Source: Pedobacter ureilyticus (GTDB taxonomy: Bacteria > Bacteroidota > Bacteroidia > Sphingobacteriales > Sphingobacteriaceae). From it: a DNA stretch of 64,000 nt. Position numbers and translations under genes: made by a program. Below the pieces are notes generated by a model, which saw only the letters and a list, made by a program, of their open reading frames with translations, was not told where the DNA came from and ran no database searches. The DNA is taken from contig NZ_SSHJ01000007.1 of NCBI RefSeq assembly GCF_005925345.1, positions 66,479 through 130,478 on the forward strand, written 5' to 3'. Below, in pieces: positions 25,466 through 33,732 of this stretch; the first letter of the stretch is position 1, and each line of letters opens with the position of its first letter.

Positions 25466-26236
25466 TTATCCATTTCGTAACATATCAGCATATTCATTTG
25501 GAAGTGGGCTGTCCTCAACAGCCTTTGCAGCCTTTTCTATGTCATACTCAAAGCGGATAAATTCCACTTTGATGCTATCTTTATTGGTGACTGTGCTGTC
25601 AGGATTGATAGTGAGGACTACATAGCCACCACGTGGGTCTTTATCCTTCGGTTTGCCTACTGATCCAATGTTGATCGCATGACGGAAATGATCGTTCCCG
25701 TCCGTTCCGGAGTTTAAAATACGGTGATAAGGCTGATGGGTATGTCCGAAACACATGATATCAGCATCGGCCTGCTCCATGATCCTGATCATGCTTTTCT
25801 CATCACGGTCTTCAAACAGGTATTCATTTACTTTACGGGGGCTTCCATGCACAAATAAAATATTGCGCTTGTCGTGGTTCAACTGATACTCCAGGCGGAT
25901 GTGTGCTGGCAAAGTTCTCAGATAGGCACGCTGCTCGTCTTTAACGACCTTATTGGTGTAAGCGATGGACACTTTTCCCATCTCTTTTTCCTCGTCTGTC
26001 TTGTAGGCACAGCCGCAATCGTCACTGCTGCGGCCAATCCCCCAATCATAATTCCCGGCAATGGTTGGTATTCCACGTTTGCGGATTTCATCGATAACCT
26101 CATTGGGCCAGATATTGTAGCCTACCAGATCACCAAGGCAGTAGATGGCATCTGTATTGCGAGTTTCCACGTCATTAAAAAAGGCTTCCAGTGCCGGAAG
26201 ATTGGCGTGGATATCAGAAAAAAGGGCAATTCTCAT
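25466..26236 (-). CDS. calcineurin-like metallophosphoesterase (first of tandem pair)
   Basis: This 256-aa paralogue of the next gene has FSDIHANLPALEAFF, CLGDLVGYNIWP, AGNYDWG, GHTHQPYH and NIGSVGKPKDKDPRG. The usual GNHD motif is GNYD here, so one metal-ligand position differs from its neighbour. An extra loop with DDCGCAYKTDEEKEMGKV follows. It starts 1 base after the ACR3 stop, so it is in the arsenic operon. The loop Cys pair could let it respond to arsenite or another soft metal, which is speculation. Confidence 0.9.
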   Translation of the reverse strand: MRIALFSDIHANLPALEAFFNDVETRNTDAIYCLGDLVGYNIWPNEVIDEIRKRGIPTIAGNYDWGIGRSSDDCGCAYKTDEEKEMGKVSIAYTNKVVKDEQRAYLRTLPAHIRLEYQLNHDKRNILFVHGSPRKVNEYLFEDRDEKSMIRIMEQADADIMCFGHTHQPYHRILNSGTDGNDHFRHAINIGSVGKPKDKDPRGGYVVLTINPDSTVTNKDSIKVEFIRFEYDIEKAAKAVEDSPLPNEYADMLRNG

Positions 26237-26237
26237 A

Positions 26238-27317
26238 TTAATTTTGTACTATGGGTGTTGGATAATATTTGTTTCTGAGCCAGAAGGCCAGGTTAACCAG
26301 CGCAATCAGTGCAGGTACTTCTACCAGGGGGCCGATCACACCAACAAAAGCCTGCCCTGAATTGATGCCAAAGACACCTATGGCGACAGCAATAGCCAGT
26401 TCAAAATTGTTTCCTGCTGCCGTGAAAGCGATGGAGGCACTTTGCGAATAATCAGCGCCCATTTTCTTACCGGCAAAAAAGCTGACCAGAAACATGATCG
26501 CAAAATAGATCACCAGCGGAATTGCAATCCGCACCACGTCCATCGGGATCTGCACAATCAGTTCACCTTTCAGACTGAACATCACTACGATGGTAAATAG
26601 CAAGGCGATCAAAGTGATTGGTGAGATAAATGGAATGAACTTTTTTTGATACCAATCTTCGCCTTTGGCTTTGATCAGCACATAACGACTGATCACACCC
26701 GCTGCAAACGGTAAGCCTAAGTAAATACCTACACTTTTAGCGATTTCAGCAATAGTAATGTTCACCTCCAATCCTTTAATACCAAATAACGGTGGCAGGA
26801 CAGTGATAAACAGATAAGCATATACACTGTACAACAACACCTGGAAAATGCTGTTCATGGCGATTAGCCCGGCAGCATACTCCCGATTTCCTTCGGCCAG
26901 CTCATTCCATACCACCACCATTGCAATGCATCGGGCAAGGCCGATCAGGATAAGCCCGATCATGTATTCCGGATAGCCATGTAAAAACGTAATGGCAAGG
27001 GCGAACATGAGTATAGGGCCAATTACCCAATTAAGAAATAAGGATGTTCCCAAAACCTTCGTATTCTTGAACACTTCCCCCATTTTCTCATATTTCACTT
27101 TTGCCAGTGGCGGGTACATCATCAGGATAAGACCGATTGCCAGCGGAACATTCGTTGTTCCGCTAGAGAAGGAATTGATAAACCCAGAAGATGAAGGCAG
27201 GAAGTATCCAATGGCTACGCCAATGGCCATAGCAAGGAATATCCAAAGGGTTAGGTACCTGTCAAGGAAACTGAGCTTCTTTCGCTCATGTGCAGGGGCA
27301 CAATTGTTTGCAGACAT
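26238..27317 (-). CDS. acr3: ACR3-family arsenite efflux permease
   Basis: This 359-aa protein has ten membrane helices. [20 protein letters not shown] at the start, [20 protein letters not shown] (ACR3 family catalytic Cys region), and [20 protein letters not shown] and [10 protein letters not shown] near the end are hallmarks of ACR3. It exports arsenite from the cytoplasm. It is 2 bases from the arsenate reductase-like gene and 1 from the phosphoesterase gene. Confidence 0.96.
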   Translation of the reverse strand: MSANNCAPAHERKKLSFLDRYLTLWIFLAMAIGVAIGYFLPSSSGFINSFSSGTTNVPLAIGLILMMYPPLAKVKYEKMGEVFKNTKVLGTSLFLNWVIGPILMFALAITFLHGYPEYMIGLILIGLARCIAMVVVWNELAEGNREYAAGLIAMNSIFQVLLYSVYAYLFITVLPPLFGIKGLEVNITIAEIAKSVGIYLGLPFAAGVISRYVLIKAKGEDWYQKKFIPFISPITLIALLFTIVVMFSLKGELIVQIPMDVVRIAIPLVIYFAIMFLVSFFAGKKMGADYSQSASIAFTAAGNNFELAIAVAIGVFGINSGQAFVGVIGPLVEVPALIALVNLAFWLRNKYYPTPIVQN

Positions 27318-27319
27318 AT

Positions 27320-27952
27320 CTATTTGATTTGTGAAAAGACGTAAAACATTTCAGTTGCAATCTGCAAACTTCTTTCCTGATATTTTTCTGCTTGCAGCGG
27401 GGTATTGTCAAATGCTTTTGGGTCATCAAACGTTATTGGAATGCGCTTTTCAGCCCCGGGGATGAACGGACAGCCCCCGTCGGCTTGCGAGCAAGTCATT
27501 ACTGCAGCGAATGCCCCTGAAGGGTTAAATTCATTATCATAGGTCTTTGAAAAGCCCATGACAGGATGTTCATTATTGCTAAATTTTATGGCATATATGG
27601 GGTTATTTCCTTCGGCAATAACCTGAATTTTAAATCCCGTTTGTCTTAACGTTTCGGCAACTACAGGAAACAAAGCAGTGGCTTCTGTTCCCCCTGAATA
27701 ACAAAATACATTCTTAATGCCGTAATAAGCTGCTGCGGTCTGCGCCCAAACTTGCGAAAGATGACTTCTGCGTGAATTGTGTGTACAGATCAAGTTTAGT
27801 CGTATCTCTTTTTGTGCACTTTGTTTATCTTGAATATAATCAATTAAAGGCTGTAATATCACCTTGCGATCTGAGGTGATGCTATCAAACTTGAAAGTGC
27901 TAACCACACTCTCAAGTTCCTGGAAAAGTTTTGTGTTTATTGTTATGTTCAT
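27320..27952 (-). CDS. arsC: arsenate reductase-like low-molecular-weight phosphatase
   Basis: The phosphatase loop CTHNSRRS sits near residue 60, preceded by about 55 residues of helical extension. [20 protein letters not shown] and [11 protein letters not shown] follow, as in the thioredoxin-linked ArsC/LMW-PTP group. It should reduce arsenate to arsenite for ACR3. The open frame extends to 27973 only via GTG; I choose the ATG at 27950-27952 ([10 protein letters not shown]), giving 210 aa. It lies between the DUF6428 gene and acr3. Confidence 0.9.
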   Translation of the reverse strand: MNITINTKLFQELESVVSTFKFDSITSDRKVILQPLIDYIQDKQSAQKEIRLNLICTHNSRRSHLSQVWAQTAAAYYGIKNVFCYSGGTEATALFPVVAETLRQTGFKIQVIAEGNNPIYAIKFSNNEHPVMGFSKTYDNEFNPSGAFAAVMTCSQADGGCPFIPGAEKRIPITFDDPKAFDNTPLQAEKYQERSLQIATEMFYVFSQIK

Positions 27953-27963
27953 CGGTCTTAAAA

Positions 27964-28431
27964 TTAGCAACACCCACCACCTGGAGTACAGGTAGAACCC
28001 GAAGCCAGATTTACAATTTCAATTTTTTGTTTTTCAGCTGGAACACCACATTTGTCCATAGCGAGGCAAGCTGTTTTCTTAGCCAGTAAAAGAAAGTTCT
28101 CTCTGTCATACCCCAGATCATACTTACCAATAGTGTCTGATTGATATTCCACTTCAATTTCCAAATCTTCCATCCCCAAAACCTTCTCTGAAAGCGAGAT
28201 GATATGAAGTAATTTCCCTGCCTTTAAGCGGTGTTCATAATCATCAGCATCCCACAACTGGAAATTAGCTACTTTTTCATGACGCACTGTTCCCCCACAG
28301 TCAATAAAGTTTTTTGTAATGATTCCAACCTCGGTTACATGGAAATGTTCCGGCACCGAATCCCCATTTTCCAATTTAAAATTTAATCCTTCAGCCGTAG
28401 CAAGGATTTCTTTTATTTCTGATAGCTTCAT
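27964..28431 (-). CDS. DUF6428-family protein of the arsenic operon
   Basis: This 155-aa cytoplasmic protein starts MKLSEIKEILATAEGLNFKL, continues with VPEHFHVTEVGIITKNFIDC and ends in a Cys-rich tail (CTPGGGCC). I recognise it as the DUF6428 protein regularly found next to arsR and arsC in Bacteroidota. The GGGCC tail could bind arsenite and act as a chaperone, but its biochemistry is unknown. It is second in the operon after arsR. Confidence 0.85.
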   Translation of the reverse strand: MKLSEIKEILATAEGLNFKLENGDSVPEHFHVTEVGIITKNFIDCGGTVRHEKVANFQLWDADDYEHRLKAGKLLHIISLSEKVLGMEDLEIEVEYQSDTIGKYDLGYDRENFLLLAKKTACLAMDKCGVPAEKQKIEIVNLASGSTCTPGGGCC

Positions 28432-28485
28432 AATTTATATATTAATAGTATTATTGCAATTTAACGATTGATATAAGCAAAAAAG

Positions 28486-28815
28486 TCAACAACAAGTTGT
28501 TTCACCTTTGTATTCGGCAAGGAAAGCACCCAATCGCTTCTCTAACAACTTCCACGTTTTTGGATTGATACAGTAGCAGATACTAACTCCCTCTATTGTT
28601 CCTTGTATTATCCCAGCATTCTTTAATTCTTTTAAATGCTGCGAAATTGTTGCCTGTGCCAGACCTAGTTCCCCAACAAGATCACCACAAATGCAGGTAT
28701 TGGAGATTAATATCCTTTGCAGGATAGCAATCCTTGCAGGATGAGCCATTGCCTTTAACAAAGTTGCAAGCTGGTTTTGCTCGTCTGTAAATATTTCTGT
28801 TTTTGTAAGCCCCAT
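28486..28815 (-). CDS. arsR: ArsR-family arsenite-sensing repressor
   Basis: The open frame begins with a TTG at 28830, inside the operator, so I take the ATG at 28813-28815 (MGLTKTEIFTDEQNQLATLL, 109 aa). It carries AMAHPARIAILQRI, the Cys-bearing CICGDLVGELGLAQATISQH sensing and recognition helices and a CC end (TTCC). It represses the ars operon through the dyad just upstream of its start. A truncated relative with a matching operator lies at 39105. Confidence 0.95.
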   Translation of the reverse strand: MGLTKTEIFTDEQNQLATLLKAMAHPARIAILQRILISNTCICGDLVGELGLAQATISQHLKELKNAGIIQGTIEGVSICYCINPKTWKLLEKRLGAFLAEYKGETTCC

Positions 28816-28822
28816 GATACTG

Positions 28823-28840
28823 TATCGCAATACTACGATA
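28823..28840 (-). promoter_or_regulatory. ArsR operator
   Basis: TATCGCAATACTACGATA is an imperfect dyad 8 bases before the arsR ATG. It differs at two positions from the perfect palindrome at 39078-39093 that precedes the arsR remnant, which supports ATCGnAATAnTACGAT as the common site. Confidence 0.7.
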
Positions 28841-28963
28841 ATATTATCTTTAATCCAAATTTTAACGAAAACTTTTACTTAGTGATAAGTTTCTACATAA
28901 TTTAGGGTATTCTGTAATGACTAAGATACCCCCAAATTATTCCTATTTAGCCTCAGGACTAGA

Positions 28964-29266
28964 TCAATTAACAATTATCTCTTGTATCAATAATTTCTCG
29001 CAAGCTATCTGGCTTAGTGTTACAGACGTTCTTTCATCATAGCTAATCTCTCTGGTTCCATCAAAAGCTTCTATAGAATTAACAGTAAGGATAGTTCCCA
29101 GTTTTAAATTTTTGCTATTTAAAAACTTCAAGAAATTATCAGACGAGTGAATAACACCAGAAAGTTTAATGGTTTCACCAATCTTACATTCACTCAACTT
29201 TTTTTGATCAGGAAATTCCATTTCTCCATCGCTGTCCGGTATAGGTGTGTACATTTCGGCAAAAGT
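28964..29266 (-). pseudogene. C-terminal fragment of a DtxR/MntR-type metal regulator
   Basis: The minus-strand frame reads TPIPDSDGEMEFPDQKKLSE, KIGETIKLSGVIHSSDNFLK and so on, matching the linker and FeoA-like C-terminal domain of DtxR/MntR regulators (compare HGDPIPD). The N-terminal DNA-binding and dimerisation domains are missing. The frame continues upstream into inserted DNA up to 29344, so the upstream residues are not native. It was probably cut by the IS21-like insertion next to it. Confidence 0.75.
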
Positions 29267-29406
29267 GGTTCTTCCCCACTTTTGGTGGTAAAACCTAATC
29301 TCCGATAATACGTAACGAAATATTTTGTTTGTCGAGTGATTCAAGAGCTATTGAAATGCTCTATTTGATTGCAATTTTATTCTACCACCAAAAGTGGGGA
29401 AGAACC
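29267..29406. mobile_element. 140-bp non-autonomous inverted-repeat element (MITE-like)
   Basis: The two ends are perfect 24-bp inverted repeats (29267-29290 and 29383-29406) starting GGTTCTTCCCCACTTTT. The interior of about 92 bp has no ORF. CAAAAGTG occurs at 29260-29267 and again at 29407-29414, fitting a 7-8 bp target duplication. The GGTTCTTCC ends recall ISL3-family termini, which also duplicate 8 bp; that assignment is inference. Confidence 0.75.
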
Positions 29407-29835
29407 CAAAAGTGTCCCCCTTGTTTCGGGGCAAAGTGGCCGCCAGAACGGTTGCCAAATGTGGTAGATAATGTTCCTTTCCCCTGAACAAATATACCTA
29501 AACCAGATTGACACTTCCTGGTTAATGATTCAAAACCACCAAAACCTACTCCATCCACCATCTGAGTCCAATTTTGGACCACAGAAGCCCATTTCAATAG
29601 CGCTAGCTATTCAACAAATGGCAACGACTTAAAATAAGACGATTTAAGCAAGCCAAGGTACGCTCCGGCTCACCGCCCTTCACTCAAGCTCATAATGAAT
29701 CCTGAGGGCTTTATTCTCGCTTTAAATAGAAAATCGATTGTGGTATATAATAGATAAAAAGTCGCTTGAAAGCATTAAAACGGCCACTTTGCTCCGAAAT
29801 GGGTCGTCACTTTGAAGCGAAATCCCCTGTCAGTG
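29407..29835. mobile_element. IS21-like element remnant
   Basis: The left end CAAAAGTGTCCCCCTTGTTT and following CGGGGCAAAGTGGCC is repeated inverted near 29790-29825 as GGCCACTTTGCTCCGAAA and onward to GTCACTTTG. Long partly matched ends rich in CAAAGTG/CACTTTG are what IS21-family elements show. Only about 430 bp remains and no istA or istB reading frame is present, so it is an internal-deletion remnant. The rest of 29835-29955 shows nothing I can name. Confidence 0.5.
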
Positions 29836-29955
29836 TCCAGTCCTGAATTTACTTGTCGTTCATCTGAAGTAAACGTAGCATTATTAAATTCAAGAAAACT
29901 ACATAATTGCTGAAAAAACTTATATAATTTCATACTAAAAAGTCAGTATTACATT

Positions 29956-29980
29956 AAAGCCGGGCATCATACCCGGCTTT
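29956..29980 (-). terminator. terminator after the Cys-rich peptide gene
   Basis: A 9-bp stem (AAAGCCGGG/CCCGGCTTT) with a 7-nt loop lies 3 bases past the stop of the minus-strand gene at 29984. Confidence 0.75.
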
Positions 29981-29983
29981 TCA

Positions 29984-30175
29984 TTACTTACAAGATTTGC
30001 ATCCACCTGATGTTTTGCACTGCTTTGCGCAATAATCCATACAAGCTGCTTTTGAGCAACTTATGGAACACCTAGTACAGTGGTTCATTTTAGAATTACA
30101 GCAAGGCGTGTTTGCAAATGAAAATGCAGAAATATTGAATATCATCATCATTGTGATGAAAAGAAACTTTTTCAT
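29984..30175 (-). CDS. 63-aa secreted Cys-rich peptide, possible metal-binding
   Basis: The longer open frame to 30256 is unlikely; the ATG at 30173-30175 gives MKKFLFITMMMIFNISAFSF, a good signal peptide. The mature part of about 42 residues has 11 Cys (CC, CTRCSISC, CMDYC, CKTSGGCKSC) with many CxxC-type spacings. This resembles a small periplasmic metallothionein-like peptide, but I know no named family. It is in the same direction as the copper genes upstream and sits at the distal end of that group. Confidence 0.7.
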   Translation of the reverse strand: MKKFLFITMMMIFNISAFSFANTPCCNSKMNHCTRCSISCSKAACMDYCAKQCKTSGGCKSCK

Positions 30176-30234
30176 GATCTTAATTTTTAAATGTTTAATA
30201 ATAAATTGATTTGTCAATTGGGGATTGAATATTA

Positions 30235-30552
30235 TTAAACTTGTGGCGGATGCCAAAAATTTGCGGAGTAATCCGATAAGTTTCTGTTAATATATATATA
30301 GACGAATGCCCTTTTTAATAAGGGAATAGATACTTTAAGTGGAAGTGGAGTAATTGCTGTTAAACCTAAATTACTTTGGCATATATTTGCATCACACTGC
30401 CTATGAGCACAATGTGGTTTTTCATGTGGGCAAGACATATCTTTTCCAACATTCAAGCAGCAATCTTTTTTACTTTCTGCTTGCAGTAGATAATTGTTTT
30501 CTGCTAAAACAAAAAGCAACCAACTTACCATAAAAACAACCATTACTTTCAT
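30235..30552 (-). CDS. small secreted Cys/His protein with WHPPQV tail
   Basis: This 105-aa protein has a signal peptide (MKVMVVFMVSWLLFVLAENN), a Cys/His-rich section (KKDCCLNVG, CPHEKPHCAHRQC) and the C-terminal tail NFWHPPQV. The architecture parallels the DUF6660-like proteins at 19988 and 52535 but it is divergent. It lies after the DUF305 gene in the copper island. Metal binding is inferred from composition. Confidence 0.65.
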   Translation of the reverse strand: MKVMVVFMVSWLLFVLAENNYLLQAESKKDCCLNVGKDMSCPHEKPHCAHRQCDANICQSNLGLTAITPLPLKVSIPLLKRAFVYIYINRNLSDYSANFWHPPQV

Positions 30553-30645
30553 TACAATAAATAACGAATTTTTATTAAAAAAAGTTTATCAGATGTATTT
30601 AATATTACCTCCAAACTAATAGCAGAAAGCAACTTAAAACCTATG

Positions 30646-31134
30646 CTATTTCAGAGATTCCAACTTTGCTTTCATAACTCTTATTTCTTCCTGTTGACTG
30701 GAAATAATCTCTTGTTGTAACTTTTTTATTTCCGGGTCCTGGGATCTTGATTTCTCACTCATTAAAATTGCAGCAGCATGATGGGGGATCATCCCCTTTA
30801 AAAATTGTTTATCCGACACTGCGGTTTGAGATTGAATTAATAAGAAGAATGCAATTAAGCCAACTGAGCATATCGAAATCAAACTTAGGTTGAGTTTTTT
30901 ATTACTGTACATTTTTCCCATTAATATAAGTTCAATGATAATCATAGGCATAGTCATAAGTCCAGCCATATAAAATTGATTAATATTTGGATATACATTT
31001 GCCAAGCTATTTGCCATTGAATACATTAGAACGTACATCGCTATAAAAGATAATACCGCCATAATGAGCAGTTTTTTGTAATGGTCACCATGGCTTTGCG
31101 ACATTTCCATTTGTTTATGATCTTTATGTTCCAT
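30646..31134 (-). CDS. DUF305-family membrane protein
   Basis: This 162-aa protein has a His/Met-rich cytoplasmic start (MEHKDHKQMEMSQSHGDHYK), three membrane helices (about residues 20-105) and a periplasmic helical domain with KGMIPHHAAAILMSEKS, the DUF305 signature. His and Met residues fit copper binding. It is 31 bases downstream of the Cu-ATPase gene and probably in its operon. Role: accessory copper handling, inferred. Confidence 0.85.
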   Translation of the reverse strand: MEHKDHKQMEMSQSHGDHYKKLLIMAVLSFIAMYVLMYSMANSLANVYPNINQFYMAGLMTMPMIIIELILMGKMYSNKKLNLSLISICSVGLIAFFLLIQSQTAVSDKQFLKGMIPHHAAAILMSEKSRSQDPEIKKLQQEIISSQQEEIRVMKAKLESLK

Positions 31135-31165
31135 AATTCATTAAATTAATGTTTTCAATTAAAAA

Positions 31166-33715
31166 TTAGTCAATATTTGCACCTCTAAGCCGCAATGAGT
31201 TCAGAATGACAGATACAGAGCTGAAACTCATTGCCAACGCTGCTATCATTGGTGATAATAATATTCCAAAAACTGGGTATAAAAGCCCCGCAGCTACAGG
31301 TATTCCCAGTACATTATATCCCAGGGCAAAGAAAAGGTTACCTTTAATATTACCCATAACTTTATGACTCAGCAATCTCGCTTTTGCAATCCCATTCAAA
31401 TCACCTTTAACCAAAGTAATGGCTGCACTTTCAATAGCAACATCAGTTCCGGTCCCCATAGCGATGCCAATATCTGCCTGAGACAATGCAGGGGCATCAT
31501 TTATACCGTCACCAGCCATTGCGATCTTTTTACCTTCAGCCTGTAGTTTTTTGATTTCATTTAGTTTGTCTTCTGGGAGCATTCCTGCTTTAAAGCCATC
31601 TAAATTCAAGGTGCCACTAACCGCCCTTGCTGTATCTTCATTATCGCCGGTGAACATGATTACTTTTAAACCTTCTTCCTGAAGTTTCTTGATAGCAGCC
31701 GCACTCGAAGGCTTGATTTTGTCAGAAATAACCACAAAACCAATGACTTTATCGCCAACAGCCAAATAAGAAACTGTTTTTCCTTGCTTTTGAGCAGTTT
31801 TAACCAGTTCTTCCATTTCAGGATTTATTTTTGCTTTAACGTGTTCCATTAATTTCTGGTTACCTAAAGCAAGTTTTTCCTCCTTAAATGTCCCCGTTAC
31901 ACCTTTACCCGTTACCGCTTCAAAATCGGAAATCGGCTGAAAATTTACTTTGTTTTCTTCACCATAACGAAGAGTGGCTTGGGCTAAAGGATGCTCACTG
32001 CTACTATTCAATGCCACAATTTTTTCAAGGACTTCCTTTTCAGTGAAATCCGGATTTGCACTAACAATCTTTTCAACCGATGGTTTACCTTCTGTAACTG
32101 TTCCTGTTTTATCAATAATCACCACATCAATGCCATTCATCTTTTCTAACGATTCTGCATTTTTAATCAATACACCTGATTGGGCTCCTTTTCCAACACC
32201 CACCATTACCGACATTGGCGTAGCTAAACCAAGCGCACATGGACAGGCAATGATCAATACCGCAATCGCATTTACAAATGCATAAACATAAGATGGTTCA
32301 GGCCCATAAATTGCCCAAACAATAAAGGTACCAATGGCAATCATTACCACTACAGGCACAAAATATCCTGAAATCTTATCTGCCATCTTTTGAATAGGTG
32401 CTTTAGATCGGCTCGCGGAGTTTACCATTTCAATGATTTGGGAAAGCAGTGTTTCCGAACCTACCCTTTCCGCAAGCATGACAAAGGTTTTATTACCATT
32501 AATGGTTCCAGAACTAACTTTGTCACCAGGTTTCTTCTCAACTGGAACAGGTTCACCCGAGATCATAGACTCGTCAATTATTACCTCACCAACTTTAATG
32601 CTACCATCAACAGGTATCTTTTCACCCGGTTTTACCCGCAACATATCGCCCTTTTGAATGTCATCTATGGAAACTGTCGTTTCTTTATCTCCAACAATTT
32701 TTGTTGCCGTGTTCGGGGCCAGCTTTAGCAATTCTTTGATTGCACTATTTGTTTTTCCATGTGCCCTGGCCTCTAAAAGCTGGCCAAGCAATACCAATGT
32801 CAGGATAACAGTAGCCGCTTCAAAATAAACATAGACCGTACCGTGGTGAGTTTTAAATTGATCTGGAAAAACATCAGGAAAAAGCAGGGCGACAAGACTA
32901 AATAGCCACGCGACCCCGGCGCCAATCCCAATTAAGGTAAACATATTGAGTTTCCATGTAATTATAGATTGCCATGCCCGTTGAAAGAACATCCACGTAG
33001 CATAAAACACCACCGGAATAGAAAAAGCGAACTGGACCCAGTTCCAATATTTTAAGTCCATTAACTTAAAAATCGGATTGCCGGGTATCATTTCCGACAT
33101 TGCGATTAGAAAGATAGGTGCAGTAAAAACTGTTGCAATCTTAAATTTGCGCAAAAGCGTTTCATAAGTTTTGTCTTCCTCTTCCAAATCAACGCCTAAT
33201 GGTACCAAATCCATCCCGCAAATTGGGCATGAACCTGGCTGGTCCCTGATAATTTCCGGGTGCATAGGACAGCTAAATTGGCTACTTTGCTTTAGTACTG
33301 GCTGTTTCAGTAAGTCCATTCCGCAAACCGGACAATGCCCCGGCTTATCATAAGTTTTATTTCCTTCACAATGCATTGGACAGTAATACACCCCAGCAGT
33401 TTGATCCTTAATATTTACAGAAGCTAAGCCATGATTTCCATGACCTGTCCCATGATTACGATGATCAGATTGTTTGTGCGTAGGTTTAACCTGTGCATGT
33501 GGTTCATGCGCATTCATTTCAATATGGTAGTTTCCCGCAGTAGACAGTGCCTCCTGTAACTTCTCTGTCGGGAAATGTTTATCCATGGAAATTTTTGCTT
33601 CAGAGGTTTCCAGGCTAACCTTTGCTGAAATGCCATCAATCCCATTTAATGCATTTTCAACCTTGGTTCGGCAGCCCTGACAGGTCATTCCGGTTATTTT
33701 ATAAGTGTGCGTCAT
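31166..33715 (-). CDS. copA: Cu(I)-exporting P1B-1 ATPase
   Basis: This 849-aa protein has an N-terminal HMA domain (GMTCQGCRTKV), a His-rich linker (about 70-100), two heavy-metal-binding repeats (YYCPMHCEG then PGHCPVCGMDL; FSCPMHPEI then PGSCPICGMDL), eight helices, the actuator ISGEPVP, the metal-gate CPC (IIACPCALGLATP), DKTGTVTEG, SSEHPLAQA, GDGINDAPAL and the Cu(I)-type end MSFSSVSVILNSLRL. It pumps Cu(I) to the periplasm, where the multicopper oxidase encoded just upstream would act on it. Confidence 0.96.
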   Translation of the reverse strand: MTHTYKITGMTCQGCRTKVENALNGIDGISAKVSLETSEAKISMDKHFPTEKLQEALSTAGNYHIEMNAHEPHAQVKPTHKQSDHRNHGTGHGNHGLASVNIKDQTAGVYYCPMHCEGNKTYDKPGHCPVCGMDLLKQPVLKQSSQFSCPMHPEIIRDQPGSCPICGMDLVPLGVDLEEEDKTYETLLRKFKIATVFTAPIFLIAMSEMIPGNPIFKLMDLKYWNWVQFAFSIPVVFYATWMFFQRAWQSIITWKLNMFTLIGIGAGVAWLFSLVALLFPDVFPDQFKTHHGTVYVYFEAATVILTLVLLGQLLEARAHGKTNSAIKELLKLAPNTATKIVGDKETTVSIDDIQKGDMLRVKPGEKIPVDGSIKVGEVIIDESMISGEPVPVEKKPGDKVSSGTINGNKTFVMLAERVGSETLLSQIIEMVNSASRSKAPIQKMADKISGYFVPVVVMIAIGTFIVWAIYGPEPSYVYAFVNAIAVLIIACPCALGLATPMSVMVGVGKGAQSGVLIKNAESLEKMNGIDVVIIDKTGTVTEGKPSVEKIVSANPDFTEKEVLEKIVALNSSSEHPLAQATLRYGEENKVNFQPISDFEAVTGKGVTGTFKEEKLALGNQKLMEHVKAKINPEMEELVKTAQKQGKTVSYLAVGDKVIGFVVISDKIKPSSAAAIKKLQEEGLKVIMFTGDNEDTARAVSGTLNLDGFKAGMLPEDKLNEIKKLQAEGKKIAMAGDGINDAPALSQADIGIAMGTGTDVAIESAAITLVKGDLNGIAKARLLSHKVMGNIKGNLFFALGYNVLGIPVAAGLLYPVFGILLSPMIAALAMSFSSVSVILNSLRLRGANID

Positions 33716-33732
33716 GATGTGATGATTAGAAA

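Noticed and set aside
29382..29597. 71-codon minus-strand frame
   Set aside because: Its sequence is mostly inverted-repeat and IS-end DNA translated; no protein family pattern.
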